In this document: in pieces, positions 7,959 to 16,627 of the stretch
Numbering within the stretch: the first letter of the stretch is position 1
Layout of the letters: the number at the start of each line of letters is the position of its first letter
Assembly (NCBI GenBank): GCA_965115825.1
Contig: OZ220464.1
Coordinates: 2,108,001-2,172,000, forward strand
Reading direction: 5' to 3'
Length of the DNA stretch: 64,000 nt
Origin: Bin87 sp965115825
GTDB lineage: Bacteria > Chloroflexota > Dehalococcoidia > Lucifugimonadales > UBA3495
The notes under the pieces: model-generated
What the model saw: the letters and a program-made list of their open reading frames with translations, nothing else
What the model was told of the DNA's origin: nothing
The model's database searches: none
Program-made: the position numbers and the translations under genes

Positions 7959-10583
7959 ATGTCGACCATTTCCCCCGGCGCGCGCCTCACGCCTGTCCGC
8001 CGCCAGTACCTCACCATCAAGCACTCCTACCCGGATGCTATCCTCCTCTTCCGGATGGGCGACTTCTACGAGTGCTTCGACGACGATGCCCACGCCCTCG
8101 CCGCCGCGCTCGAAATCGCCCTCACCGCCCGGAGCATGGGCAAGGGCGCCCGCGTCCCAATGGCCGGCGTCCCCGCGGTGTCTCTCGACGCCAACCTCGC
8201 TCGCCTCATCAAGCAGGGACACAAAGTTGCCATCTGTGAGCAGCTCAGCGACCCTGCCCTGTCCAAAGGCCTCGTTGAGCGCGGCGTCGTCCGCGTTGTT
8301 ACCCCCGGAACCGTCCTCGAGTCCGCCCTCCTAGACCAGAGCGCCAACAACTACCTCGCAGCTCTATGTCTTCAAGACGCTCAGGCTGGCCTCGCCTATG
8401 TTGACGTTACTACCGGCGAATTCGCAGTCGCGCAGATTCCCGCTGAACAATTGCCTCTGGAACTTGCTCGTCTCCAACCCTCGGAAATACTGCTTTCTCC
8501 CAACGAGAAACTGCCCGATTTTTCCAGCACCGACAGCGTCCAAGCAATTGTAACTAACCTGGACGCTGCCGCCTTCAATCCCGACTTGGCCCGTCGCGCC
8601 CTGCTGGACTACTACGGTGTCCTCTCTTTGGAAGCCTACGGCCTGGAGTCGCAAGGCGCAAGTTCCATCCCTCTGGCTGTGCGCGCCGCCGGCGCGGTCA
8701 TCGATTATCTGCGCTACGCCTGGCAGGGTGAGCATCCCCGGCTGGCGCCCCCGTCGCTGTATCAAACCGACGCCTACATGACCCTCGACCCTCAAACCCG
8801 GCGCAACCTGGAACTTTTCACAGCCGGCCGTTGGGAAAGCCGCGACTGGTCTCTGCTGGCCTCTCTGGACGACACCCGCACGGCTATGGGCGCGCGGCTG
8901 CTCCGTCGTTGGCTGGGACGGCCTTTGCTAGATTTGGCGCGCCTGGAAAGCCGATTGGACGCCGTGCAGTTTTTTGTCGGCGACGCCCTAGGCCGTGAGC
9001 AGGCCGTTGCCGCCCTGTCCCAAATCTCCGACCTCGAACGTATTCTTACCCGCATCCAGTCCCAAACCGCCGCTCCGAGAGACCTGCTGGCCCTCCGACA
9101 CAGTCTCGCTTCGGCCGCAGAGTTGGGCGCAACTTTATCCGGGGAAAACGCCGGCGCTATCGCCTGGCTCGCCGGCGAACTCCGCCCTCTGCCGAACGTT
9201 GCCACTCTCATCGACAACGCCATCACACCCGAACCTTCGGCGCACCCTGGAGAAGGCGGCGTCATTCGGGAGGGCTTCTCCTCAGAGCTTGACCGCATCC
9301 GCACCCTCGCTCGCGATACTCGCAGTTTCATTGCTCAATTGGAATCCCAGGAACGGGAGCGCACTGGAATACGCAGCCTCAAAGTCGGCTTCAATCAGGT
9401 TTTCGGCTACTATATCGAGGTCAGCCGCGCCAACCTTGACGCAGTGCCCGGCGACTACCAGCGACGCCAAACCCTGACTCAGGCAGAGCGCTTCGTTACC
9501 CCGGAACTGAAAGAGTACGAAAGCCAAGCTCTGGATGCTCGCGAACGCCTGGAGGAACTCGAGCGCACCCTCTACCGTCAAGTCTGCCGCCAGATTGCCG
9601 ACCATGCCGACAGCATTTCCCGGCTTGCCGCCGCCGTGGCCCGGGCCGACGTATTCGCCGGCCTTGCCAATATCGCCGTGCGGCACAGTTATGTCCGCCC
9701 CTCCCTCAACGACGGCAACGCCATCAGCATTTCCGATGGGCGTCATCCCGTCGTCGAGCGTGTCCTCAGCCCCGGGGCTTTCGTCCCCAACGACGCTGCG
9801 CTCGATTCTGACGATGCCCAGATTATGCTGATTACCGGGCCCAATATGGCCGGCAAGTCCACTTTCATCCGCCAGGTTGCCATCATCGTCCTTATGGCCC
9901 AGGTAGGCAGCTTTGTGCCGGCGGCGGCGGCCGACATCGGCCTCGTCGACCGCATTTTTACCCGCGTCGGCTTGCAGGACGACCTCGCCACCGGTCAATC
10001 CACTTTTATGGTCGAAATGGTGGAAACCGCCGCCATCCTCAACCAGGCTACCTGGCGCTCACTGGTCGTCCTCGACGAAATCGGACGCGGCACCAGCACT
10101 TATGACGGCCTCTCAATCGCCCGCGCCGTAGTCGAACACTTGCATAACAACCCGCAGGTCAGCTGCAAAACCCTCTTCGCCACCCACTACCACGAACTTA
10201 CCGCGCTAGCCTCGATCCTTCCGGGAGTGCGTAACTATCGGGTTGCCGTGTCGGAAGAGGGCGGCCAAATCGCTTTCCTGCACCGCATCGTCCCTGGCGG
10301 CGCCGATCGCTCCTATGGCGTCCACGTAGCCATGCTCGCCGGTATGCCTCCCTCCGTGGTCAACCGCGCCCAGGAGCTCCTCACGGACTTGGAACGCAGC
10401 GATAGCGCCGGCCCCGGAAAAAAACACGTCGCCGCCCCATCTCCCCAGCTCACTCTCCCCTTGTTCGGCTCAAACGAAAACGCCCTCAGCGACGCTTTGA
10501 AGCAGCTGGACATTGCCAACCTGACGCCCTTGGAAGCCATCAACAAGCTATACGAGTTGCAGGAACAGGCCCGGCAGCCGTGA
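7959..10583 (+). CDS. mutS: DNA mismatch repair protein MutS
   Basis: An 874-residue, full-length MutS that recognises mismatches as a dimer and signals to MutL. The mismatch-wedge motif (FRMGDFYECF, an FxE) is near residue 30. The lever and clamp regions follow. The C-terminal ATPase has the Walker A site GPNMAGKSTFIRQ, the Walker B-like DEIGRGTSTYDGLS and the conserved ATHYHELT. The C-terminal tail keeps the short dimerisation segment. The ATG is the first codon compatible with the conserved N-terminus. mutL lies 1.1 kb downstream, separated by a selenoprotein gene and a small HAD-like gene, so the repair genes probably form one cluster. Confidence 0.97.
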   Translation: MSTISPGARLTPVRRQYLTIKHSYPDAILLFRMGDFYECFDDDAHALAAALEIALTARSMGKGARVPMAGVPAVSLDANLARLIKQGHKVAICEQLSDPALSKGLVERGVVRVVTPGTVLESALLDQSANNYLAALCLQDAQAGLAYVDVTTGEFAVAQIPAEQLPLELARLQPSEILLSPNEKLPDFSSTDSVQAIVTNLDAAAFNPDLARRALLDYYGVLSLEAYGLESQGASSIPLAVRAAGAVIDYLRYAWQGEHPRLAPPSLYQTDAYMTLDPQTRRNLELFTAGRWESRDWSLLASLDDTRTAMGARLLRRWLGRPLLDLARLESRLDAVQFFVGDALGREQAVAALSQISDLERILTRIQSQTAAPRDLLALRHSLASAAELGATLSGENAGAIAWLAGELRPLPNVATLIDNAITPEPSAHPGEGGVIREGFSSELDRIRTLARDTRSFIAQLESQERERTGIRSLKVGFNQVFGYYIEVSRANLDAVPGDYQRRQTLTQAERFVTPELKEYESQALDARERLEELERTLYRQVCRQIADHADSISRLAAAVARADVFAGLANIAVRHSYVRPSLNDGNAISISDGRHPVVERVLSPGAFVPNDAALDSDDAQIMLITGPNMAGKSTFIRQVAIIVLMAQVGSFVPAAAADIGLVDRIFTRVGLQDDLATGQSTFMVEMVETAAILNQATWRSLVVLDEIGRGTSTYDGLSIARAVVEHLHNNPQVSCKTLFATHYHELTALASILPGVRNYRVAVSEEGGQIAFLHRIVPGGADRSYGVHVAMLAGMPPSVVNRAQELLTDLERSDSAGPGKKHVAAPSPQLTLPLFGSNENALSDALKQLDIANLTPLEAINKLYELQEQARQP

Positions 10584-10745
10584 ATGCCACGGCAAATTCC
10601 GTATCCGCGCGCATTTAATAGAAAATTCGCATCCGATGGCCTATATTGATACCATCTCACAGTATAAAATAACACAAACCGCCGCCCAACGCCGCCGCCC
10701 AGAAACCAGGGCTGCCCAAAAGACGGCAAGCCGGAGGACAACGAG

Positions 10746-11105
10746 ATGAGCAACGCCGCTATGATTTACTGGTGGCCCCGTTGAAGCAGCTGCCGCAAAG
10801 CGCGAGAGTTGCTCGTGCAAAGCGGTCTGTCCGTAACAGAACGCGACTACTTCAAAGAACCCTTCACCGAGGCCGAACTACGCGGCCTCATTGCCGAGGT
10901 AGGGGAGTCCGGCGTTGCCGCAATCTTCGCCAGCCGCAGCCCGTCCCTGAAAAAGATGGGCCTCAACCCAGCTGAACTTTCCGATGAGCGCAAAGTGTCG
11001 CTCATGCTGGAAGAACCCCGACTCGTTCGCCGCCCCATCGTCCGCCTTGGCGACGGGCTGATAATCGGCGCCAGCGTCAAGGCAATTACCGAGGCTCTCG
11101 CATGA
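10746..11105 (+). CDS. ArsC/Spx-family protein with selenocysteine at the catalytic position
   Basis: From ATG 10746 through an in-frame TGA at 10782-10784 this encodes 119 residues, the usual ArsC/Spx/YffB length. The N-terminus reads IYWWPR-U-SSCRKARELL, which aligns with the NPRCSKSRETL active-site region of arsenate reductases. The TGA therefore replaces the catalytic cysteine (position 13), and a second cysteine three residues later makes a UxxC pair. The rest fits the family: PFTEAELRGLI, SPSLKKMG, and the closing RRPIVRLGDGLIIG. GGAGGA lies 6-7 bases before the ATG. A strong hairpin follows the TGA. The role may be glutaredoxin- or thioredoxin-linked reduction; arsenate is only one candidate substrate. 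Its TGA stop overlaps the next gene's ATG, so TGA also serves as a normal stop here. Confidence 0.85.
10792..10826 (+). promoter_or_regulatory. Bacterial SECIS-like hairpin (ArsC-like gene)
   Basis: This is the best of the three hairpins. An outer five-pair stem GCCGC/GCGGU is followed by a symmetric AAA/AAA internal loop. A seven-pair stem GCGCGAG/CUCGUGC (one G-U) then closes the five-base loop AGUUG at 10807-10811. The loop begins 22 nt after the UGA and has G at its second position, matching the published bacterial SECIS rules (guanine in the first two loop bases, 16-37 nt spacing). It should recruit SelB with Sec-tRNA. Confidence 0.75.
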
Positions 11106-11539
11106 AGATCTTTTTTGACGTCGACTACACCATCCTCGGACTCGACGACACGCTCCGTCCCGGCACCGTTGCAACCTTTCAAAAGCTCCTTGACGACGGC
11201 CATGAAATCTACATCTGGTCCGGCATGGGCGAACGCTGGGAAGTCATTGCAAAGCACGACTTGCGTCAGTTCGTCAGTGGCGTGTACGAAAAGCCAACCC
11301 ACCATTTCCACGAGCGCCTGGAAGAGCTGAAAGTACCTTACGAACCCGAGTTCGTCATAGATGACTACCCCGAGATCGTCGCTGCCTTCGGAGGCGTTTG
11401 GGTTCCGCCTTATTTCTTCTCCCGCAGCGTTGACCATGAAATGGATCGCATCTACCGCATCATCTGCGACTTCACCCAATCCGGCAACTCCGAAGACCGC
11501 CAGTACCGCGCCAAAGGAACTAAAATTCCCCTCTTCTAA
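11102..11539 (+). CDS. Small HAD-like protein
   Basis: A 145-residue protein whose first strand reads MKIFFDVDYTILGLDDTLRPG, a HAD motif I with DVDYT. A second conserved segment, EIYIWSGMGER, fits motif II (Ser), and FVIDDYPEIV fits motif IV. It is short and has no cap domain, like some phosphatase- or nucleotidase-like HAD proteins. The substrate is unknown. Its ATG overlaps the TGA stop of the ArsC-like gene (ATGA), so the two are translationally coupled and may share a process. Confidence 0.6.
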   Translation: MKIFFDVDYTILGLDDTLRPGTVATFQKLLDDGHEIYIWSGMGERWEVIAKHDLRQFVSGVYEKPTHHFHERLEELKVPYEPEFVIDDYPEIVAAFGGVWVPPYFFSRSVDHEMDRIYRIICDFTQSGNSEDRQYRAKGTKIPLF

Positions 11540-11676
11540 CCCGTCTCTTTCGGATACCGCTACACTGGAAGCGGGGAGGCAGCGCCATGGGCCTGCCGGA
11601 CGCAAAGTTGTCATCGAGCCAGACGAAGACGTTTGGCAGTCGTATTACCCAGGTTGTGAACATTTCGGAGCAGCCA

Positions 11677-11697
11677 CTTTCGGGAGTATCCCGAAAG
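11677..11697 (+). other. Hairpin upstream of mutL
   Basis: CUUUCGGGA and UCCCGAAAG form a nine-pair stem with a three-base loop 35 bp before the mutL start. There is no T-run after it, so it is not a standard terminator; it may shape the mutL leader or protect mRNA ends. The 190-bp gap it sits in otherwise holds only a doubtful short ORF. Confidence 0.4.
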
Positions 11698-11731
11698 CAG
11701 GCGCCTCCGGCCTATACCCCCGGACTAACTT

Positions 11732-13453
11732 ATGCCTATCCTCCAGCTCCCCCCTCACGTCGCCGCCCAAATCGCTGCCGGCGAGGTGGTAGAGCGACCT
11801 TCTTCGGTCGTCAAGGAACTTGTTGAAAACTCCTTGGACGCCGGCGCCGCCCGCATTGCAATATCAGTGCGCGAGGGCGGCGTCGCGGCAATCCGCGTAA
11901 CCGACGACGGTTGCGGAATACCCGGGGGCGAAATCTCCCTCGCCTTCCGCCATCACGCCACCAGCAAGCTCACCGTAGCCGCCGATCTGGAAACCGTCGC
12001 TACTCTCGGCTTCCGTGGTGAAGCCCTTCCCAGCATCGCTGCCGTGGCCAGAATTTCCTGCACTACCAGAACCGCCGACGCCGACGCGGGCGCTCGCATC
12101 GAATTCCGCTATGGCGACCTGCTTACCCAGCAAAGCGCCGGCTGCCCGGTCGGAACTACCATTGAGGTCGCAGAGCTTTTCGCCAACCTGCCGGCCCGCC
12201 GACGCTTCCTCCGTTCCGCCGCCGCCGAAACCGCCCGGATTCAGGAGGTCGTCACCCGCTATGCCCTGGCTTGGCCCGGCGTCAGCTTTACCCTCACCGC
12301 CGATGGACGGGAGCAGGTTCACACCCCCGGCAGCAACAGCCTACAGGACACCATCCTTTCCCTGTACGGCAGCGATGTCACTGCCCGTATGCTTCCCGTT
12401 TGCGCCGACGACGGCAGCATCGCCGTCAACGGATATGCCAGCGCCTCCGACCTGAACCGGCATAATCGTTCCCACATCACCCTGCTGGTCAACCGCCGCT
12501 GGATTTATCACCGTTCTATCATCTACGCTATTGAACAGGCTTACCAAGGAACTCTCCCCGACCGCCGTTATCCTCTGGCCGTCATTAACCTCCAACTGCC
12601 TGCCGCCGAAGTTGACGTCAACTCACACCCTACTAAACGCGAGGTGAGATTCCGCAACGAAAACCGCATTTTTTCGGCAGTGCAGCGCGCCGTTCATGAC
12701 GCCCTTGTCGCTCACGCTCCCGTGCGCGCCGCCACTCGTCCTTTCACGATCTCTGCCCCGCCGCCTGACCTACGCCCCGCGCCGGATACGACGTTCAGCC
12801 CTCAGCCCGCCGGCCGTACACCTAACCTGGCATTACCCACTGCCGGCCTGGCTCCGCTCAGCGGCTCGCTGCGCGATGTCCTCGCCAGCCTGCGCGTCGT
12901 TGGACAAATTCGTCAAACCTACGTCGTCGCCGAGGGAAGCGAGGGTATGTACCTCATTGACCAACACGCGGCCCACGAGTGCATCGTGTACGACCAAATC
13001 CGCGCCCGCCAGCACGAGCGCGTAGCTCAGCCTCTGCTCGCCCCTATGTCCGCCGACCTAACCACCGCGCAAGTCGCCACTCTGGAAGAGTACACCGAAC
13101 TCCTTGCTGCCTATGGCTTTCACCTGGAGCCCTTCGGCGGCGATGCCTGGCTGGTGCGCGCCGTCCCCGCAACCCTGGCCACCAGCAGAAATCCTGACCC
13201 GGCGCAAGCCCTCACCAACCTGCTCGATGCGGTAGCTGTCGAGCAGGTCGTCATGGAACGTGAAGACGCCTTGGCCGCCACCATCGCCTGCCACGGGGCC
13301 GTCCGCGCCGGCGACACCCTCACCCACTCAGAAATGGACGCGCTCATCCGACAACTGGAAAAAACCGACAACCCGCACCACTGTCCTCACGGCCGCCCTA
13401 CCGTGATTCACTTCACCCAATACCAGCTGGAACGGGAATTCGGCCGTCGGTAG
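11732..13453 (+). CDS. mutL: DNA mismatch repair protein MutL
   Basis: A 573-residue MutL. The N-terminal GHKL ATPase is clear: IAAGEVVERPSSVVKELVEN, NSLDAGA, DDGCGI and the GFRGEALPSI lid. The linker (about residues 330-380) is proline-rich. The C-terminal domain carries DQHAAHE, the metal-binding core of the endonuclease site, plus ACHGAVRAGD and CPHGRP. MutL here is therefore probably a nicking endonuclease, as in bacteria without MutH. It belongs with mutS upstream. The start ATG is fixed by the conserved first strand (MPILQLPPHVAAQIAAGE). Confidence 0.95.
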   Translation: MPILQLPPHVAAQIAAGEVVERPSSVVKELVENSLDAGAARIAISVREGGVAAIRVTDDGCGIPGGEISLAFRHHATSKLTVAADLETVATLGFRGEALPSIAAVARISCTTRTADADAGARIEFRYGDLLTQQSAGCPVGTTIEVAELFANLPARRRFLRSAAAETARIQEVVTRYALAWPGVSFTLTADGREQVHTPGSNSLQDTILSLYGSDVTARMLPVCADDGSIAVNGYASASDLNRHNRSHITLLVNRRWIYHRSIIYAIEQAYQGTLPDRRYPLAVINLQLPAAEVDVNSHPTKREVRFRNENRIFSAVQRAVHDALVAHAPVRAATRPFTISAPPPDLRPAPDTTFSPQPAGRTPNLALPTAGLAPLSGSLRDVLASLRVVGQIRQTYVVAEGSEGMYLIDQHAAHECIVYDQIRARQHERVAQPLLAPMSADLTTAQVATLEEYTELLAAYGFHLEPFGGDAWLVRAVPATLATSRNPDPAQALTNLLDAVAVEQVVMEREDALAATIACHGAVRAGDTLTHSEMDALIRQLEKTDNPHHCPHGRPTVIHFTQYQLEREFGRR

Positions 13454-13479
13454 GCGCCGTTAGCAGACCGAAATGCCTA

Positions 13480-13506
13480 ATGGTTCCCGCGTATGTGGGA
13501 ACCCAT
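13480..13506. repeat. Short hairpin repeat, copy 1
   Basis: The segment GGUUCCCGC-GUAU-GUGGGAACC forms a hairpin between the convergent ends of mutL and the HsdR-like gene. Its arms and the trailing CCA resemble copies near 15,900 and 29,270. It probably serves as a transcription end or is a REP-like mobile hairpin. Confidence 0.5.
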
Positions 13507-13520
13507 GCTACTTTGCGGTA

Positions 13521-14648
13521 CTAGGTTGTGCGCAAAGTCACGTTGGTGGCGCCGGCCTCAAACTTTGCTACACGCTCCCGCATTTTGTCCGCGTACTGGG
13601 CCAGGTCGTTAACATCGCTGATTGAATCCTGCTCTCTATCGTGGTATCCGTACACCCAGCGCAGCTGTTTGGCAGTCTGGCGATTGAAGTGCAGGCGCAC
13701 GATTATCTTGTTACGATTGTCGTCCAACAGGATGTTGCAGTATGATTTCGTATCCCGCATCACGATTCTCTCCGGCTCAACCATATCCGCCAGCAGCGTC
13801 TGAACCAGCTCGTAAGCCTCCACCTCCTCCGCGGTTGTGATGACGCCTTTATTCTCTATGCCATCTGGATCGCCCTCCGGCTCAGTCTCATCGATTTCAA
13901 CGTCCAGCATCGGTTCGTTGGCGATGTCGCTAGCACGTTGTAGCGTGCTGTTGAGCCTATCGTTCACGAAGCTTTGGAATGCGACTTTCGTTAGACCTGT
14001 GAAATGCTCCACTCGGCCGGCGGTCAAAACACCGTTGAACACTCGGCGTGCCATGAGACGAACAAACTCTTCATCAGGGTTAGTGTAGAGTTTGGCGAAT
14101 TCGGCTTTCATGCCGTTGGTGTAGCGCAGATTGCTGGCGGCCGTGCGGGCTTCGTCGATATCGAAGCTCCCTTTGGCCAAGTGGTTGAGCATCGTTATGT
14201 CCCGGGCGTCCAGATCCAGGATGCTCAGCGAAAGGAAAGGCGTTTCGTCCATTATGTTATCGGCGTCTAAGTCGCTGTAACAGTGGTAATCAACGCCGTT
14301 AGTCAGGATGCCTATCCTCGCCGGTGTCTGCGTGAAGTAGCGAGCCAGCTGGGAGGCGCGCGCACGGTCCAAAGAGTCGCCGACTTTCTTGCATTCAATC
14401 AACAGGGTGGGTTTGCTCAAATCGCCATCTTGGATGATAGCGTAGTCCACCTTTTCACCGGCCTTGATACCGAAGTCCGCCGTGTACTCAGGCACGACGG
14501 TTTCCGGGTCGAAGGGGTCGTACCCCAAGGCTTGTAGAAAAGGCAATACGAGGGTGTGCTTTGCTGCCTCCTCCGTTTGCAGCAGGTCGGCCTCCAAAGC
14601 ATGGCGCGCACGCTGTGCAAGCGCGTCTAGGGCATTCTGGTTAATCAT
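13521..14648 (-). CDS. Orphan type I restriction HsdR N-terminal-domain protein
   Basis: A 375-residue protein similar to the nuclease domain of type I restriction R subunits (COG4748-like), but without the helicase domains. The PD-(D/E)xK core is visible between residues 45 and 90: EYTADFG, KVDYAI and LLIECKKVGD, with catalytic Asp, Glu and Lys. A second half with mixed helices is unassigned. ATG 14648 is chosen because GGTGG precedes it; a TTG 12 bp upstream is also possible. No HsdM or HsdS lies nearby, so it may be a stand-alone nuclease or a domesticated DNA-binding protein. It converges with mutL across a hairpin repeat. Confidence 0.7.
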   Translation of the reverse strand: MINQNALDALAQRARHALEADLLQTEEAAKHTLVLPFLQALGYDPFDPETVVPEYTADFGIKAGEKVDYAIIQDGDLSKPTLLIECKKVGDSLDRARASQLARYFTQTPARIGILTNGVDYHCYSDLDADNIMDETPFLSLSILDLDARDITMLNHLAKGSFDIDEARTAASNLRYTNGMKAEFAKLYTNPDEEFVRLMARRVFNGVLTAGRVEHFTGLTKVAFQSFVNDRLNSTLQRASDIANEPMLDVEIDETEPEGDPDGIENKGVITTAEEVEAYELVQTLLADMVEPERIVMRDTKSYCNILLDDNRNKIIVRLHFNRQTAKQLRWVYGYHDREQDSISDVNDLAQYADKMRERVAKFEAGATNVTLRTT

Positions 14649-14704
14649 ATTGACCACCAACTCGTTACGCGAGTCAAACGTACCCGCTGTGACTTGCGAA
14701 TTTC

Positions 14705-14914
14705 CTACCGCCTCGGGTCAGTTCGCGGATCCTGGGCCGGGTGAAACATCGACCCGGGACCCGGGAACTCACTGGCGGCCTCTACGGTATCGCCACGGCG
14801 CAGGAAAGGCAGCAGCCCGCCCACTACCGCGGCGCCTGCAACGCCGATTCCCAGAAGGCCCAGAAAGCGGCGGCGACTAGTTCGGGGGCGAGCATTCTCA
14901 ATCTGTTCGGACAC
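14705..14914 (-). CDS. Small protein with Tat signal
   Basis: A 69-residue protein with a twin-arginine signal (TSRRRFLGLLG) at residues 12-22 and a hydrophobic helix to about residue 38, then only about 30 residues ending in Arg-rich sequence. Tat substrates are normally folded and much larger. This may be a truncated remnant, a membrane-anchored peptide, or a small electron-transfer component; no cysteines are present. It lies just upstream of the HsdR-like gene on the same strand. The 157 bp on its other side hold nothing I can recognise. Confidence 0.45.
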   Translation of the reverse strand: MSEQIENARPRTSRRRFLGLLGIGVAGAAVVGGLLPFLRRGDTVEAASEFPGPGSMFHPAQDPRTDPRR

Positions 14915-15071
14915 GTCTCATCAACTCCAAATGCAAAGCCATCTTCGGACGGAAAAATCCTATCAGCCCCCTTCTCCAGTGTCAACAACAACCCAATCAG
15001 GCAGCCATCATACAGCCCCGCATCTGCTATTATTAGTCCCACTTTCACCCACATCCAAGGAGCCAGCCCCG

Positions 15072-15857
15072 ATGCAGGAGACCAAAGTCAAGCGCGCCTT
15101 GCGCGAAAACCGCCTCGCCCTGGGCACTTACGTATCCTTCGCCGACCCCCAGATTGTCGAAATTATCGGACTGGCCGGATACGACGCAGCCTTCATAGAC
15201 ATGGAACATACCACTTTCGACCTCGGCCTCGTCTCCCAGATGATTATGGCCGCCGATGTCGTGGGGGTAACTTCCATGATTCGCATTCCCGGCAACGATG
15301 CCAACCTCATCCTCCGCCTCCTCGACGCCGGCGCCCACGGCATAATCATTCCCCACATTGACGGACTTGAGGGCGCGAAACGCGCCGTCGACGCGGTGCG
15401 TTTCGCCCCTCTGGGCCATCGCGGCGGGGCCGGCGGAACCCGCGCTGCCCGCTACGCCACTGTGAGCTGGGAAGAACACACCCGAACCTCCAACGAGAAC
15501 ATTATCCTTTCCGTAATGACCGAAGACGAAAAGGGCATCAGCGAAATCGGCCAAATTGCTCAACTCCCCGGCATAGACCTTGTATCCATCGGTCCCACTG
15601 ACTTCTCCGAATATATGGGCATCCGCGACCCTCAAAGCCCCGTAATCCGCGCCCGCCTAGAGGAACTCGCTGCCGAAGTCAAGGCGGCCGGCAGCGCTAA
15701 ACTATCCATCCCGATGAACCACCCGGCCTACCCTCTGTCCGCCAAAGAGTTGCAGGCCTTGGGCGTCGGCTACACTCACGTCGCCCCGCCACCTCCAGCC
15801 TTGCTGCTCCGCTCCCTACAGCAGCGCATCGCCGACATCCGCGATGAACTCGCCTAG
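15072..15857 (+). CDS. HpcH/HpaI aldolase/citrate lyase-family protein
   Basis: A 261-residue class II aldolase of the HpcH/HpaI group, which cleaves or forms 2-keto-3-deoxy acids with pyruvate as partner. Conserved pieces include LGTYVSFADPQIVEI, the FIDMEHTTFD metal-site region, a Gly-rich RGGAGGTRAARY, and DLVSIGPTDFSEYMG, which holds the second metal ligand. ATG 15072 places the expected N-terminal strand correctly, and AAGGAG lies 12 bases upstream. The natural substrate cannot be told. It is followed directly by the DUF192 lipoprotein gene. Confidence 0.8.
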   Translation: MQETKVKRALRENRLALGTYVSFADPQIVEIIGLAGYDAAFIDMEHTTFDLGLVSQMIMAADVVGVTSMIRIPGNDANLILRLLDAGAHGIIIPHIDGLEGAKRAVDAVRFAPLGHRGGAGGTRAARYATVSWEEHTRTSNENIILSVMTEDEKGISEIGQIAQLPGIDLVSIGPTDFSEYMGIRDPQSPVIRARLEELAAEVKAAGSAKLSIPMNHPAYPLSAKELQALGVGYTHVAPPPPALLLRSLQQRIADIRDELA

Positions 15858-15871
15858 GCATCGTCGCCATC

Positions 15872-16576
15872 ATGGAATATCCGCCATCCCGCTTTTCTCC
15901 GTCGTTCCCACGAAAGCGGGAACCCATACCTTGGCTAGTATTGTGGGTGACGGCAGCACTGCTGTTGCTAGCACCTATCGCCTGCACCGGCCCAACGACC
16001 GAACCTCAGGGGCCTACGCTCACGTCGCCGCCCACGGCAACTGCCGCGCCGGCCCCAACCGCAACCCTGGCATCTGCGACTGCTACCATCGCTCCTACGG
16101 CTGCCCCGTCCCCTACCAACATGTCCACCTTGCAGCCAACTCAGGCGCCAACTCCAAGAGCAACGCCCTTGCCCGAGGTCCCTCTGGTTCATATTAGGGA
16201 GATGGTATATGAGGTCGACCTGGCCATCACACCGGAGGAAAAAGCGCAGGGTTTGTCTCACCGCCCGTCGCTCTCCGATGCTCACGGTATGCTCTTCGTG
16301 TACGATGCGGACGCCGCCCGCTCTTTCTGGATGCCGTACATGAACTTTTCCCTAGACATGGTGTGGATACGCGCCGACTGCACCGTCGCCGGCGTGGCTG
16401 CCAATGTGCCACATCCCGACCCGAAAACTCCGCTCGGGGAGTTGCCCAGTTATCCCTCCAATGAACCGGCCCGTTTCGTCCTGGAAATCAACGCCGGCCA
16501 GGCCGCAACCCACAACATCATCTCTGGCAGCCGGGTAAAGTTCGGCGGCGCAATCGCCGGCAAATGGGGCTGCTAA
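15872..16576 (+). CDS. DUF192-domain lipoprotein
   Basis: A 234-residue secreted protein. Residues 20-38 form a hydrophobic signal ending in the lipobox-like LAPIAC, so Cys38 is probably lipidated. A Thr/Ala/Pro-rich linker (to about residue 100) separates it from a DUF192 domain with its usual markers: EEKAQGLSHRPSL, GMLFVYD, FWMPYMNFSLDMVW. The function of DUF192 is unknown. The first 18 codons coincide with a hairpin repeat (SFPRKREP is its translation), so either the repeat was co-opted into the N-terminus or the true start lies at a TTG or GTG near codon 24-26. Confidence 0.75.
   Translation: MEYPPSRFSPSFPRKREPIPWLVLWVTAALLLLAPIACTGPTTEPQGPTLTSPPTATAAPAPTATLASATATIAPTAAPSPTNMSTLQPTQAPTPRATPLPEVPLVHIREMVYEVDLAITPEEKAQGLSHRPSLSDAHGMLFVYDADAARSFWMPYMNFSLDMVWIRADCTVAGVAANVPHPDPKTPLGELPSYPSNEPARFVLEINAGQAATHNIISGSRVKFGGAIAGKWGC
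15899..15927. repeat. Short hairpin repeat, copy 2
   Basis: The core GTTCCC-ACGAAAGC-GGGAAC followed by CCA matches copy 1 near 13,490 in layout and most bases. It lies inside the first codons of the DUF192 gene. Similar dispersed hairpins (often translated as FPRKRE or VVPTKAGTH) are known in other bacterial genomes. Confidence 0.55.
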
Positions 16577-16627
16577 CCTACTTCATCACATCAATACCGC
16601 TCATCAATTCCAAGAGGAACTCCCCAA

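Noticed and set aside
11587..11826. 79-codon frame upstream of mutL
   Set aside because: It overlaps the conserved mutL start in another frame, and the product has no coherent pattern despite a ribosome-like GGAGG.
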